This document shows positions 35,596-45,956 of a stretch of DNA of 64,000 nt, in pieces. Within the stretch, counting starts at the first letter, position 1. Every line of letters starts with the position of its first letter. The notes beneath the pieces are model-generated. The model did no database searches. It was not told where the DNA came from and saw nothing but the letters and a program-made list of their open reading frames with translations. The translations under genes and the position numbers were made by a program. This stretch comes from Aquidulcibacter sp. (GTDB lineage: Bacteria; Pseudomonadota; Alphaproteobacteria; Caulobacterales; Aquidulcibacteraceae), in assembly GCF_020253525.1 (NCBI RefSeq), contig NZ_JADCBK010000002.1, positions 1 through 64,000 of the forward strand. The letters run 5' to 3'.

Positions 35596-36738
35596 TTATG
35601 AGGCGGTTGCGAGTTCTTCTTCGGCCTTCGCGGCGCGCATTTCTTCGGCCTTGGCTTCCACCAGTTCCACAATATGCTCAATCATATCGTCGTTGGAGAG
35701 CTTGTGATGGGCTTTGCCGGCCATATAGACCATGCCTGCACCCTTGCCGCCGCCGGTAAAGCCTAAGTCCGTATAGAGCGCCTCGCCCGGCCCATTGACC
35801 ACGCAGCCAATGATGGACAGGGAGATTGGCTCTGACACATGGGACAGACGGCTTTCCAATGCTTCGACGGTGCGTATCACGTCAAAGCCTTGGCGGGCGC
35901 AGGACGGGCAAGCAATGATGTTCACGCCACGTGTGCGCAGGCCCAAGCTCTTGAGAATGTCATAGCCGACGCGCACTTCCTCTTCAGGCTCTGCCGAGAG
36001 CGACACACGGATTGTATCGCCAATGCCAGCCCACAAGAGCGAACCAATGCCAATGGCCGACTTTACGGTACCGGAGCGGGCGGCCCCGGCCTCTGTCACG
36101 CCCAGATGTAGTGGGCAATCAATCGCCTCGGACAAGGCTTGATAGGCGGCAACCGTCAAGAAAGTGTCGGACGCTTTGACCGAAATTTTGAACTCATGAA
36201 AGTCGAGCTCTTGCAGAATGCGTGCGTGATCGAGCGCGCTTTCCACCATGGCCTCAGGGCAGGGCTCACCATATTTTTCAAGAAGATCGGCTTCCAGCGA
36301 CCCGGCATTGACGCCAATGCGGATCGAGCAACCATTATTGCGCGCAGCATTGACCACTTCGCGCACCCGTTCGGCAGAGCCAATATTGCCCGGATTGATG
36401 CGCAGACAAGCCGCGCCCGCTTCAGCGGCTTCAATCGCGCGCTTATAGTGGAAATGAATATCCGCCACGATGGGCACTTTGGCAGCGCGCACGATGGTTT
36501 TTAGGGCAGCGGTAGACTCAACATCCGGGCAAGACACCCGAATAATATCCACGCCGACTTCTTCGCAGCGCCGGATCTGGTCAATCGTGGCCCCGGCGTC
36601 TGGGGTAGGCGTATTGGTCATGGTCTGGACGCTAATGGGCGCATCGCCCCCGACGGCGACTTTCCCCACCATGATCTGACGGGACTTGCGCCGCACAATG
36701 GTGCGCCAAGGGCGGATATGTTCCAGACCAGTCGCCAC
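35596..36738 (-). CDS. ispG: 4-hydroxy-3-methylbut-2-enyl diphosphate synthase
   Basis: A 380-residue IspG (GcpE), the [4Fe-4S] enzyme of the MEP isoprenoid pathway. The TIM-barrel start [20 protein letters not shown], then VQTMTNTPT, is typical. Cluster cysteines lie in [16 protein letters not shown] and in [20 protein letters not shown] near the C-terminus. The start is GTG at 36738 with AGAGGTATCGAC before it. It lies 172 bp downstream of the RodZ-like gene on the same strand, a common alphaproteobacterial neighbour pair. Confidence 0.95.
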   Translation of the reverse strand: MATGLEHIRPWRTIVRRKSRQIMVGKVAVGGDAPISVQTMTNTPTPDAGATIDQIRRCEEVGVDIIRVSCPDVESTAALKTIVRAAKVPIVADIHFHYKRAIEAAEAGAACLRINPGNIGSAERVREVVNAARNNGCSIRIGVNAGSLEADLLEKYGEPCPEAMVESALDHARILQELDFHEFKISVKASDTFLTVAAYQALSEAIDCPLHLGVTEAGAARSGTVKSAIGIGSLLWAGIGDTIRVSLSAEPEEEVRVGYDILKSLGLRTRGVNIIACPSCARQGFDVIRTVEALESRLSHVSEPISLSIIGCVVNGPGEALYTDLGFTGGGKGAGMVYMAGKAHHKLSNDDMIEHIVELVEAKAEEMRAAKAEEELATAS

Positions 36739-36910
36739 GTCGATACCTCTTGCTTCCGTTTGCCTAGAAAGGCTGATCTTCTAAACGGGATGGGACGCGC
36801 TATCGTGGCCAGAGCCACAAGATGCGAAGTCCATCACCCACACGCTAACGCGTAGGCGTAACTATAGGACGGCTTTCAGAGAAGTTCCAGTCACGAGCCT
36901 GTGCGGCTGG

Positions 36911-37957
36911 TTATTGGGGGGCAGGAGCTGCGGCCTTTGCCGGAGCAGGTGCTGGTACCGCTGGAGGCGGCACAACCGATGAGGTTGTCGCACGTGAGGC
37001 TGCAGGTGCCGCGCTAGCAGGTGCTGACCCAACAGCTGGAATAGTTTGGCTTGTGGCGGGCTGATCCTGCGCCAGTTTGGCCGCAAGTTTGGCGGCCTCT
37101 TCAGCGGCTAAGGCTGCAGCGGCTTCAGCTTCGGCTTTCGCTTTGGCCGTTGCAATGGCTTCAAAATCAGGCACGCGCCAATTGACGACTTTGATCCCGG
37201 CTTCACCAACGATCGCCGTCTCACCATAGCCGCTGGCTTCTAGCACGCCCCCAAATGGTGCCGAGACGAACCAGCGTCCAAGCCCATCGGTGGAAATACT
37301 CTCATCCTTGCGCAGAATGCGATCGGTTACCAAGGCACCATCTTCACCCCGCAGCGTAATGCGCACGTCTTGCAAGGCCTTCAAAGTCGACAAGGGTTGA
37401 ACATCGGCCGTGGCTTGCACGGGCCCCTTGGGTTGCGCTTCGGCCCAAGCTTTGATTTTCTCGTCGGGCGGGGCAACGACATCAACCGGTTGTGGCTTAA
37501 TCGCGTGCAAGCTCGCCCATACGATCAACCAACCCAACAGCGCCAAGGCGACGACCGCACCGACTGGGGCGACAAATTTTGAAGGCTGGGTTGCAATTTC
37601 CGACTCGCGTCGGCGTTGCACGGGTTCCCACGCATCGCGGAACTCACTCACCAAACCATCGCAATCGACAAGGCCCAACAACTCACCATAGGCACGCACA
37701 TAGCCAAGCGCATAGCCAAGGCCAGGTAGTTTCTGGAATTGCATCGACTCAATGGCGGCAACCTGCTCTGGCTTGAGTTTAAGGGCACCGGCAACTTGAT
37801 GAATGGATAGCTCTTGATCGCGGCGGGCAGCTTGCAAACGAGCGCCCGGACCATCCGCATCTGGATTGTCTACAGAGCCCACCAGACGCAAATGCGCACG
37901 CCCTGCATGGAGCGTCTTGGCTGCGTCTAACGTGCGTGCGGCCTCTGCCGGACTCAT
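36911..37957 (-). CDS. RodZ-like helix-turn-helix membrane protein
   Basis: A 348-residue protein with RodZ architecture. The cytosolic HTH domain runs at about residues 40-110 (PGARLQAARRDQELSIHQVA, then LKLKPEQVAAIESMQFQKLP, with GYVRAYGELLGL). One membrane helix lies at about 150-170 (APVGAVVALALLGWLIVWAS). A periplasmic DUF4115-like domain (DVRITLRGEDGALVTDRILR) and an Ala/Pro-rich tail follow. RodZ links the MreB cytoskeleton to the elongation machinery. Start ATG 37957 (MSPAEAARTL) is favoured over a slightly longer form. Confidence 0.8.
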   Translation of the reverse strand: MSPAEAARTLDAAKTLHAGRAHLRLVGSVDNPDADGPGARLQAARRDQELSIHQVAGALKLKPEQVAAIESMQFQKLPGLGYALGYVRAYGELLGLVDCDGLVSEFRDAWEPVQRRRESEIATQPSKFVAPVGAVVALALLGWLIVWASLHAIKPQPVDVVAPPDEKIKAWAEAQPKGPVQATADVQPLSTLKALQDVRITLRGEDGALVTDRILRKDESISTDGLGRWFVSAPFGGVLEASGYGETAIVGEAGIKVVNWRVPDFEAIATAKAKAEAEAAAALAAEEAAKLAAKLAQDQPATSQTIPAVGSAPASAAPAASRATTSSVVPPPAVPAPAPAKAAAPAPQ

Positions 37958-38031
37958 CGTGTCAATCCTTAATCTGTACACCGCACCACACTGCGGGCAT
38001 TTAGTTTAGAAATCCTTAGCGCGATTTCGTG

Positions 38032-40293
38032 TCAGTTTACTATAACCTTGTGTGTTTTTGCATAGTCTTTCAGTGCATTGCGGAGGTGCCCGTCGCCTTT
38101 GAGCAACAAAGACATCAAGGTTTTGGAGAATTCTTCCCCATTGAGGGACATCAGCATTCGTTTGACCGGACCGATTCCCGCAGCTGGCATCGAAAGGCGG
38201 GTAAAGCCCAAACCAATCATCGCCATCGCTTCCAGAGGACGACCGGCATGTTCACCACAAATGGAGATCGGGGTTTGGCCTGCGCTGTCGCGAATATGCT
38301 TCAGGAAGGTGAGTGCTGGCCGCGAGAGAATGTCATAGCGGTCCGCGACTTTCGCGGTGCCTCGGTCAGCGGCAAAGAAGAATTGCATCAGGTCGTTGGT
38401 GCCAATCGATAAGAAGTCGGCATGTTCGGCAATAGAGGCGGTATCCCAAGCCAAAGCGGGGGCCTCGATCATCGCACCTGCTTCAACTCGGCTTGGGCCA
38501 AGCCGACCATTGGCGCGCGCCCAAGCCAATTCTTTTTCCAACAATTCCCGCGCGCGATGGAACTCATCCACAACGGCCACAAGTGGGAACATGACGCGCA
38601 AAAGCCGGCCTTCGGCAGCCCGAACAAGGGCGCGCAATTGGTAGCGCGAGAGGCCAGGCCGATCGAGACCCATGCGCACAGCGCGCCAACCCATAGCAGG
38701 GTTTTCCTCCCGCTCTGTCGGCATATAGGCGGCAACCTTATCGCCACCGAGGTCCAAGGTCCGGAAGGTGACCGGTCGGCCTTTGGCAAGGTCGAGCGCT
38801 TCGGTGTAAAGCGCCGTCTGGGCATCAAGGCGGGGCAGTGAGTCTGCAATCATGAATTGGAACTCGGTGCGATAGAGGCCAACGCCACTGGCCCCAGTTG
38901 TTTCCAATTGCTCTAAATCAATGGCCAGACCGGCATTGAGCAATAAGTCTATTGTTCGTCCGTCTAATGTTTGGCTCGGCAAATCTTTTGAGGCGGCAAA
39001 CAATTGCTGTTCGGCACTTTGGGCTTCAAACCGGCTATGCAAAGCCTGGGAGACCATTCTGTCCGGCCGCAGATAGGCTTGGGCTTCATTGCCGTCCACA
39101 ATAATGGTGTCGCCTGCTTCAACGCGGGAAAGCAAATTGGGCAATTGGCCCAGCATCGGCACGCCCATCGCTTTGGCAACAATAGCCGCATGGGAGGAGG
39201 GGGAACCTTCTTCCAGCAAGATCGCTTTGATGCGGCCACGACCATATTCGAGCAGCTCGGCAGGGCCAATGTCGCGGGCAACCAGAATGGAATCCTCCGG
39301 GGCCTCCTTGCGGTCACCGGTATCGCCCGACAAATAGCGTAGCAGGCGATTATCCAGCTCTTCCAAATCGTGCAGGCGGTCGCGAATATAGCCGTCCTTG
39401 GCACTTGTCATGCGGGCGCGGTGCTCAGACCGCACTTGCTCGACAGACGCCTCTGCCGTCAGACCGTTTCGGACCCCATCGCGCAACCGGCGTTCCCACG
39501 AGCGGTCTTGGCTTAGCAGATGAAAGGTCTCTAATACTTCAAAGGACGTGCCCCCAAGGGTCTGCACATCCCCTGCGAGCAGGGCTTCGAGGCCCGAGCG
39601 CAATTTGGCCAGACCTTCATCCAGCCTCTGTTCTTCTGCTACGGGGTCATCGGACAAATAGCGCGTTGGCTCAACGTCCGGGTCGTGCAGCAGCGCCTGT
39701 CCAGAGGCGAGACCACGCGAATAAGCTTTGCCTTTTAAGGTTTCTGGGGCGGTGGGCTTGATCTGAAACTCAGATAAGGCCCCGGTCAGGTCTTCAACCG
39801 AGACGATTTCGGCCAAAACCGTCGCGATCAGTTGGAGCGCTTCAATTTCGTCATCTTCGTATGTACGCGCATAGCGGTTCTGGACAACCAAAACCCCGAC
39901 AACCCGGCCACTCCGAAGGACTGGCACCCCCATGAAGGATTGGAACGGGTCTTCCCCAGTTTCAGGGCGGTAGGAAAAGCGGGGATGCTTTGGCGCATCG
40001 GCCAGACTAATCGGCTCAACCCCTTCTGCCACCAAGCCAACCAGCCCTTCGCCCGCCTTCATCCGCGTGCGGTGGATGGCATCACGCGATAGGCCTTCGG
40101 TCGCAAATAGCTCCAGCGACCCATCTGAGCGGCGGAGATAAATCGAGCACACATCTGCTACCATCGTCGTGCCAATCTGCGCGACGATCCGGTCTAGGCG
40201 GGTTTGGGTGTCGACGTCCTGTACCATGACATCGCGCAGGCGACGCAATAGAACGCGTGACCCCCCCGCATTGCCAGAAGAAACAGGGCTCAT
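38032..40293 (-). CDS. ptsP: Phosphoenolpyruvate-protein phosphotransferase PtsP (EI-Ntr)
   Basis: A 753-residue nitrogen-type enzyme I. An N-terminal GAF domain (residues about 20-160, VCSIYLRRSDGSLELFATEG) is followed by the EI domain: the phospho-His motif GSPSSHAAIVAKAMGVPMLG near residue 375, the PEP-binding barrel with GVGLYRTEFQFM, and the C-terminal SICGEHAGRPLEAMAMIGLG. It starts the PTS-Ntr phosphorelay. GAGGAAGTGA precedes ATG 40293. It follows lysC by 132 bp, as in other Caulobacterales. Confidence 0.93.
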   Translation of the reverse strand: MSPVSSGNAGGSRVLLRRLRDVMVQDVDTQTRLDRIVAQIGTTMVADVCSIYLRRSDGSLELFATEGLSRDAIHRTRMKAGEGLVGLVAEGVEPISLADAPKHPRFSYRPETGEDPFQSFMGVPVLRSGRVVGVLVVQNRYARTYEDDEIEALQLIATVLAEIVSVEDLTGALSEFQIKPTAPETLKGKAYSRGLASGQALLHDPDVEPTRYLSDDPVAEEQRLDEGLAKLRSGLEALLAGDVQTLGGTSFEVLETFHLLSQDRSWERRLRDGVRNGLTAEASVEQVRSEHRARMTSAKDGYIRDRLHDLEELDNRLLRYLSGDTGDRKEAPEDSILVARDIGPAELLEYGRGRIKAILLEEGSPSSHAAIVAKAMGVPMLGQLPNLLSRVEAGDTIIVDGNEAQAYLRPDRMVSQALHSRFEAQSAEQQLFAASKDLPSQTLDGRTIDLLLNAGLAIDLEQLETTGASGVGLYRTEFQFMIADSLPRLDAQTALYTEALDLAKGRPVTFRTLDLGGDKVAAYMPTEREENPAMGWRAVRMGLDRPGLSRYQLRALVRAAEGRLLRVMFPLVAVVDEFHRARELLEKELAWARANGRLGPSRVEAGAMIEAPALAWDTASIAEHADFLSIGTNDLMQFFFAADRGTAKVADRYDILSRPALTFLKHIRDSAGQTPISICGEHAGRPLEAMAMIGLGFTRLSMPAAGIGPVKRMLMSLNGEEFSKTLMSLLLKGDGHLRNALKDYAKTHKVIVN

Positions 40294-40425
40294 TCACTTC
40301 CTCGAAACGGTGCGGTGTGGCACCCGCACGGGCAGGACCACACCATAAGTCGCCTTCCTCATACAAGAGAAGGGATAAACTGTCCTTCAAAGCGACAGCA
40401 TTTTTTGCTGCAAGCTGCACAAAAC

Positions 40426-41670
40426 TTAGGCAGCGTCGAGCCCATAGGCCGTATGCAGGGCCCGTACAGCCAATTCTGTATAGGAGCTATCGATCAGAAC
40501 CGAGATTTTGATCTCGGACGTCGCGATGTTTTCAATATTGATCCCCTTTTTCGACAGGGCATCAAACATGATACGGGCAACGCCGACATGCGAGCGCATG
40601 CCAACACCGATTACAGAGACTTTTGAGACGTCTTTTTTGACTTCGACTTGCTCAAAGCCAATTTGCTCTTGGGCCGCACTCATCAGCGCCATGGCGCGAT
40701 CGGCTTCACGCTCGGGCACGGTAAAGGTCATATTGACCGCGCCTTCGGTGCGGGAGGGAGCTTGGACGATCATGTCCACATTGATATTGGCTTCGGCCAA
40801 GCGGCCAAAAATATCGGCGGCGACGCCGGGGTGATCCTGCAAAGCTTTCAGCGACACTTTGGCTTCGTCGCGCGAATAGGCAATGCCCGACACGATTTGC
40901 TTTTCCACAATTTCATCCTCATCACAGACCAAAGTTCCAGGGTTTGGCTCACCGGGTTCAACAAAGCTCGACAAGACGCGAACGGGCACACGTTTGGCCA
41001 TGGCCAATTCGACCGACCGCGTTTGCAAGACTTTGGCCCCAAGCGAGGCCATTTCGAGCATTTCCTCATAGGAGATTTTTTCAAGGCGTTGGGCCTTGGG
41101 CACCATGCGGGGGTCGGTCGTATAGACCCCGTCAACATCGGTATAAATGTCGCACCGCTCGGCCTTTAAGGCTGCCGCTACGGCGACGGCAGACGTGTCT
41201 GACCCACCCCGACCCAACGTCGTGATACGGTCTTCTTCGGTCACGCCTTGGAAGCCCGGGATAACGGCGACTTCGCCGGAATCAATCGCTGCGGCCACTT
41301 CATCGGCATCAATGTCGGAAATGCGGGCAGAGCCGTGGGTAGAGCTTGAAGCCACGCGGATCTGCCAGCCCTGCCATGACCGGGCAGGGATGCCCATGCT
41401 GCGCAGGGCAAGGGCCAATAGACCCGTTGTCACCTGTTCGCCGGTCGCAACCACCACATCATATTCATCGTCGAATAGTTCGGGCGGCAGGCCTTCGCCC
41501 GCTTGGCGGGAAAGTTCGACCAAGCGATTGGTCTCGCCCGACATAGCAGAAACCACCACCGCGATCCCGCGCCCAGCTTCACGCTCAGCACTGACCAGAC
41601 GCGCAACGCGACGGATACGTTCGACGTCTCCTACAGAGGTTCCACCAAACTTCATCACCAGACGCGACAT
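40426..41670 (-). CDS. lysC: Aspartate kinase
   Basis: A 414-residue aspartokinase, the first step of the Lys/Thr/Met pathway. The kinase domain begins [20 protein letters not shown] and has [20 protein letters not shown] and [20 protein letters not shown]. From about residue 265 two ACT domains follow ([40 protein letters not shown]), which normally mediate feedback inhibition. GAGGAGC lies before ATG 41670. It is divergent from ubiG and cotranscribed with ptsP in all likelihood. Confidence 0.95.
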   Translation of the reverse strand: MSRLVMKFGGTSVGDVERIRRVARLVSAEREAGRGIAVVVSAMSGETNRLVELSRQAGEGLPPELFDDEYDVVVATGEQVTTGLLALALRSMGIPARSWQGWQIRVASSSTHGSARISDIDADEVAAAIDSGEVAVIPGFQGVTEEDRITTLGRGGSDTSAVAVAAALKAERCDIYTDVDGVYTTDPRMVPKAQRLEKISYEEMLEMASLGAKVLQTRSVELAMAKRVPVRVLSSFVEPGEPNPGTLVCDEDEIVEKQIVSGIAYSRDEAKVSLKALQDHPGVAADIFGRLAEANINVDMIVQAPSRTEGAVNMTFTVPEREADRAMALMSAAQEQIGFEQVEVKKDVSKVSVIGVGMRSHVGVARIMFDALSKKGINIENIATSEIKISVLIDSSYTELAVRALHTAYGLDAA

Positions 41671-41820
41671 GCTTCTTTGCTCCTCAGCTATGCCATTAGA
41701 CGCAGAAATCTGCTGTTACAAACAGACGATGGCTCTCGACGCGCGCGCTCTTCGCTCTATGAAGTCTTAAGGTCAATCCTTTTGCATGTTGCAAACTGTC
41801 ATACAGGTGAGTTGAACCCA

Positions 41821-42603
41821 ATGCCGAAAGCCACCCAAGACGCGACACTGGAGATGCCGCCACGCTCGCCCTCGATCGATCCGGCTGAAGTGGCCAAGTT
41901 TGCAGCCATGGCCGAAGACTGGTGGAACCCCTATGGCAAATTCCGCCCTTTGCACAAGTTCAACCCCACGCGGCTGCGGTTCATTCGCGAAACAGCCGAA
42001 GCCCACTTCGGACTAACGTCTGGTTCGGATCAGCCGCTTAAAGGACTGAAACTTCTGGATATTGGCTGTGGCGGCGGGCTGTTGAGTGAGCCAATGACAC
42101 GCCTGGGAGCCAAGGTTACTGGGGTGGATGCGACCGAGCCCAATATCAAGACGGCCATGACCCATGCAGCCCAAATGGGCCTTGAAATTGACTATCGTCA
42201 TGGCACCGCCGAAGGCTTGTTGGCGGCAGGCGAGGGCCCCTTTGACATCGTGCTCAATATGGAAGTGGTAGAGCATGTGGCCGATGCAGCAGCTTTTCTA
42301 AAGAATACTGCCCAATTAGTGGCACCAGGTGGATTGATGTTTGTCGCGACCATTAACCGCACCCCAAAAGCTTTGGCCCTCGCCATCATTGGGGCTGAAC
42401 GAATCTTGCGTTGGTTGCCGCCGGGCACGCATGAGTATGACAAGCTGGTCAAGCCGTCTGAAATCCAAGCTGCGCTCAAGACAGAAGCGGGGCTTAGCCT
42501 CGATCAGCCAATCGGTGTCAATTACAACCCCTTGATGGACCGTTGGTCCTTGGGATCTGACACCAGCATGAATTATATGATTGTGGTGCGCAAAGCGGCC
42601 TGA
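41821..42603 (+). CDS. ubiG: Ubiquinone biosynthesis O-methyltransferase
   Basis: A 260-residue UbiG, which performs the two O-methylations of ubiquinone synthesis. Diagnostic segments: [20 protein letters not shown], then [15 protein letters not shown] at the start, the SAM motif [20 protein letters not shown] near residue 78, and [20 protein letters not shown]. The C-terminal [20 protein letters not shown] is typical. ATG 41821 is the family start. A hairpin terminator lies between this gene and the convergent recA. Confidence 0.94.
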   Translation: MPKATQDATLEMPPRSPSIDPAEVAKFAAMAEDWWNPYGKFRPLHKFNPTRLRFIRETAEAHFGLTSGSDQPLKGLKLLDIGCGGGLLSEPMTRLGAKVTGVDATEPNIKTAMTHAAQMGLEIDYRHGTAEGLLAAGEGPFDIVLNMEVVEHVADAAAFLKNTAQLVAPGGLMFVATINRTPKALALAIIGAERILRWLPPGTHEYDKLVKPSEIQAALKTEAGLSLDQPIGVNYNPLMDRWSLGSDTSMNYMIVVRKAA

Positions 42604-42647
42604 AGCCTATGTTCCTTGGTGGTGCTTGGTGACCGAGCCAAGACGAA

Positions 42648-42680
42648 AACAGGACCAGAGCCCGGGGGCTTGGTCCTGTT
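42648..42680 (-). terminator. Terminator between recA and ubiG
   Basis: AACAGGACCA (42648-42657) pairs with TGGTCCTGTT (42671-42680) around a G+C-rich loop. On the minus strand a TTTT run follows, so it best fits the end of recA transcripts; it may also stop ubiG. Confidence 0.75.
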
Positions 42681-42749
42681 CTCACCGTGCGGCATTTGCC
42701 GCGTGTCGATTCTCGAGGATGAAGGGTGAAAACTACCCTTCACCACGCG

Positions 42750-43841
42750 CTACATATCGTCCATGTCGCCATCATCAGAGACAGGATCACCCGCCAAGAC
42801 TTCGGCTAGAATACCTGCGTTTTGGCGCACTTTATGCTCAATCTCAGCAGCCATTTCAGGATTTGCCTTCAAGAAAGCGCGGGCATTGTCTTTGCCTTGG
42901 CCGATCCGCGTGCTGTCGTAAGAATACCACGAGCCGGATTTCTCAACGATCCCAGCTTTCACGCCCAGATCAATCAATTCACCCTGCTTGGAGATGCCTT
43001 CGCCATAAAGAATATCAAACTCAACTTGTTTGAATGGCGGGGCGACTTTGTTTTTGACCACTTTGACGCGGGTGACATTGCCCACCACATCTTCCTTGTC
43101 CTTGATCTGGCCGATCCGGCGAATGTCCAGACGGACCGAGGCATAGAATTTCAGCGCATTGCCGCCAGTTGTGGTTTCTGGATTGCCGAACATCACGCCG
43201 ATCTTCATACGGATTTGGTTGATGAAGATCACCAAAGTTTTCGAGCGCGAGATCGAACCGGTCAATTTGCGCAAAGCTTGGCTCATCAAGCGGGCTTGTA
43301 GACCGGGCAGGCTATCGCCCATGTCCCCTTCGATTTCTGCCTTGGGCGTCAAGGCCGCAACCGAGTCGATCACCAAAACGTCGACCGCACCAGAACGCAC
43401 CAAAGTATCGGTGATTTCGAGAGCTTGTTCGCCCGTGTCTGGCTGCGAGATCAACAGATCACTCAAATCTACACCGAGCTTGCGGGCATAAATGGGGTCG
43501 AGTGCATGTTCGGCGTCAACAAAGGCACACACCCCGCCACTCTTTTGAGCTTCGGCAATACAGTGCAGCGCCAATGTGGTTTTACCCGAGCTTTCAGGCC
43601 CATAGATTTCGATGATCCGGCCGCGGGGCAGACCACCAATCCCGAGGGCAATATCGAGACCTAAAGAACCCGTCGAAACGGATTCAATTTCAACCGCTGC
43701 GCCTTGTTCCCCCAAGCGCATGATCGAGCCTTTGCCAAAGGCACGCTCAATCTGAGACAGGGCCGATTCGAGTGCTTTTTCTTTGTCCATATCGTTTTTT
43801 TCCACCAAGCGAAGCGCTGCATTTGAAGCCTGAGTAGCCAT
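42750..43841 (-). CDS. recA: Recombinase A
   Basis: A 363-residue RecA, the strand-exchange ATPase that also triggers LexA self-cleavage. Walker A is [20 protein letters not shown] near residue 80. [20 protein letters not shown], the Walker B region [20 protein letters not shown] and [20 protein letters not shown] follow, with an acidic C-terminus ending [11 protein letters not shown] 43841 ([12 protein letters not shown]) has AAAGGGG upstream. An SOS box lies in the promoter. Confidence 0.97.
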   Translation of the reverse strand: MATQASNAALRLVEKNDMDKEKALESALSQIERAFGKGSIMRLGEQGAAVEIESVSTGSLGLDIALGIGGLPRGRIIEIYGPESSGKTTLALHCIAEAQKSGGVCAFVDAEHALDPIYARKLGVDLSDLLISQPDTGEQALEITDTLVRSGAVDVLVIDSVAALTPKAEIEGDMGDSLPGLQARLMSQALRKLTGSISRSKTLVIFINQIRMKIGVMFGNPETTTGGNALKFYASVRLDIRRIGQIKDKEDVVGNVTRVKVVKNKVAPPFKQVEFDILYGEGISKQGELIDLGVKAGIVEKSGSWYSYDSTRIGQGKDNARAFLKANPEMAAEIEHKVRQNAGILAEVLAGDPVSDDGDMDDM

Positions 43842-43953
43842 CTTTGAACCCCTTTTCACGATTCCCGCCTGCATCGGCACAATGGGCTCAGTGGAGCTGT
43901 GTGCAAACCAGACCTTGTCACGTCATGAGGAGTTTGTATCTGATATGTTCTTA

Positions 43954-43968
43954 GAACACAAGTGGAAC
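43954..43968 (-). promoter_or_regulatory. LexA (SOS) box of recA
   Basis: GAACACAAGTGGAAC fits the alphaproteobacterial LexA consensus GAAC-N7-GAAC (GTTC-N7-GTTC on the coding strand) exactly. It sits 113-127 bp before the recA ATG, in the 177-bp gap to cckA. SOS control of recA follows from this by established family knowledge. Confidence 0.85.
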
Positions 43969-44018
43969 AAAGTGGATTAATCTACTTTTTTATAATTTAT
44001 ACGACCGATTTTGACGTA

Positions 44019-45923
44019 TCAAGCCGCCGCGAGTTCTGTTTTCACCCGTTCTGCCAATTGTGCCAGCGTAAATGGCTTTGGCAAGAAGGAGATGGAGCGC
44101 TCATCTTCTAGGGTTTGTGCAAAGTCTTGCTCAGCATAGCCAGACATAAACACGATGCGGGCGTGGCCTAAATAGGGCTTAGCGGCCTTAAGAAGGCCTG
44201 GCCCATCAAGACCCGGCATGACCACGTCGGATAAGACGAGGTCAAAGCTATTGGGGTCGTTTTCGAGAATTTCGAGTGCTTCTTCCCCGTCGCCAGCGGA
44301 GGTCACATGATAGCCGCGTTGGGTCAAAAGACGGGTCGCGATATTGCGAACACCCTCTTCATCTTCGACGAGCAAGATCCGTCCGCGTCCAGCCAAATCC
44401 ATCGGCCGGGCTTCGGCGATTTGGGCTTGGGCTTGGGGCAAGTCGTCGCTGACTTCGTCGGCTGTGGTGGCAGGCAGGAAGACGTGGAATGTCGTGCCTT
44501 CATTTTCCACCGAGTCGAGGGCGATAAAGCCGTCGGACTGTTTGATGATGCCATAAACAGTGGCAAGGCCAATGCCCGTACCCTTGCCTTGCTCTTTGGT
44601 CGTAAAGAAGGGTTCAAAGATTTTTGTGGCAATATCTTGGCTCATGCCGGTGCCAGTGTCGGTCACCGAAATCATCGCCCAATCGCAATTTTCAATATCG
44701 GCGATGCTAAGGCCCTTAAGTGCGGCGCGCACGTCTTGGGTGGTCGCGCGTTTTGTGCGCACGGTGACTGAGCCTTTGCCCTTGCCAGACATCAAGACCG
44801 CATCGCGAGCATTGGTAACCAAGTTCATGAACACGGTTTCAAGCTGTTGTTTGTCGGCGCGCACATTGGGAAGGTCACGGCCATGGGTAATTTCAAAGAC
44901 GATCCGCTCATCCAAGACTTGCCGCATCAAAACCGCAAACTCGGTCAAAACCGCGCCAACATCGAGAACGTCACGCCGGAAAGTCTGCTTGCGGGCATAG
45001 GCCAATAGCATTTTGACCAGTTCTGCCGCCCGTGCGCTGGTGTTTTGAATGCTTTGCAATTCGCCATAGCTGGGGTCGCCGACAGGATGGCGCGCCAATA
45101 AGGCATCGCAATTCAGCGTGATCACCAAAAGGAAGTTATTGAGCTCGTGGGCGACGCCACCGGCAATTTGGCCAACCGCCTGCATCTTGCTGGTCTGGGC
45201 AAGGCGGTGTTCCATCTCCCGCCGGGTTGAGACGTCAACCAAGAGAAGAGCCGCACCATCATTTTCGTCTTCCAAGAGCCAGCCTTCGCAGGTCTGACCG
45301 CCCGTAGTGGCCATATCCAGCTCGATGGCACGTTGCCCGCCCACTTCGAGGCGGTCCAGATCATCGACATGGGCCGGGGCAACAAGTTCAGAGAGTTTTG
45401 CGCCTTTGCCGGCACCAGCAATCCGGATGAAGGCTGGATTGGCTTCTTGAATAATTGCGTGGCGCGCGTCGCGCCGATCCAAGCGGGCAAAGCCAACCGG
45501 CGCTTCGGCGATTAGACGTGCAAGGCCTGTTAAAAGAGACGAGGTTGTTTGGACGGCGAGGGCTGCTTGGGAAACCGAGGCGGCACCATCTTGGGCCGTT
45601 GCTTGAGGCTGTGCGGGGCTTTCGACCTTCGTCAGGCGGACCAAAGCATGCTCGCCAATCGCACTCACCCGAACCCGCATGTCGCCTTGGGTTTCATCTA
45701 AGCTCAACGCACGGCGAACCGCCTTAGACGCCCGAAATGCGCAGGCCTGATCCAACAGGCTCATCAGTAGGGGATCAATTGAGACCGGCCGATACAGAGC
45801 GTCATATGCAGCATTGGCGGCTAGGAAGCGCCCAGAGCGTGTAAAGAGGGCAGCAGGCCCATCCATACTTGCCAGCCAGTCGTGCGACTCCGACCGGGAA
45901 AACATCTTCAATAGTCCAGCCAT
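44019..45923 (-). CDS. cckA: CckA-type hybrid histidine kinase lacking membrane helices
   Basis: A 634-residue hybrid kinase: two PAS-like regions (residues about 15-60 and 135-235), an H-box QIAGGVAHELNNFLLVITLN, ATPase domain (N-box NLVTNARDAV, G-boxes DTGTGMS and GKGTGIGLATVYG), and a C-terminal receiver with phospho-Asp in LVLSDVVMPGLDGPGLLKAA. HPVGDPSYGELQSIQN after the H-box is characteristic of CckA, which drives the CtrA phosphorelay. Caulobacter CckA has two N-terminal membrane helices; none is seen here. It follows flhB by 33 bp, the same order as in Caulobacter. Start ATG 45923 (MAGLLKMFSRSE). Confidence 0.85.
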   Translation of the reverse strand: MAGLLKMFSRSESHDWLASMDGPAALFTRSGRFLAANAAYDALYRPVSIDPLLMSLLDQACAFRASKAVRRALSLDETQGDMRVRVSAIGEHALVRLTKVESPAQPQATAQDGAASVSQAALAVQTTSSLLTGLARLIAEAPVGFARLDRRDARHAIIQEANPAFIRIAGAGKGAKLSELVAPAHVDDLDRLEVGGQRAIELDMATTGGQTCEGWLLEDENDGAALLLVDVSTRREMEHRLAQTSKMQAVGQIAGGVAHELNNFLLVITLNCDALLARHPVGDPSYGELQSIQNTSARAAELVKMLLAYARKQTFRRDVLDVGAVLTEFAVLMRQVLDERIVFEITHGRDLPNVRADKQQLETVFMNLVTNARDAVLMSGKGKGSVTVRTKRATTQDVRAALKGLSIADIENCDWAMISVTDTGTGMSQDIATKIFEPFFTTKEQGKGTGIGLATVYGIIKQSDGFIALDSVENEGTTFHVFLPATTADEVSDDLPQAQAQIAEARPMDLAGRGRILLVEDEEGVRNIATRLLTQRGYHVTSAGDGEEALEILENDPNSFDLVLSDVVMPGLDGPGLLKAAKPYLGHARIVFMSGYAEQDFAQTLEDERSISFLPKPFTLAQLAERVKTELAAA

Positions 45924-45956
45924 GCTTCTTCGCCCCAAACCGGTCCAAAGATGCAC

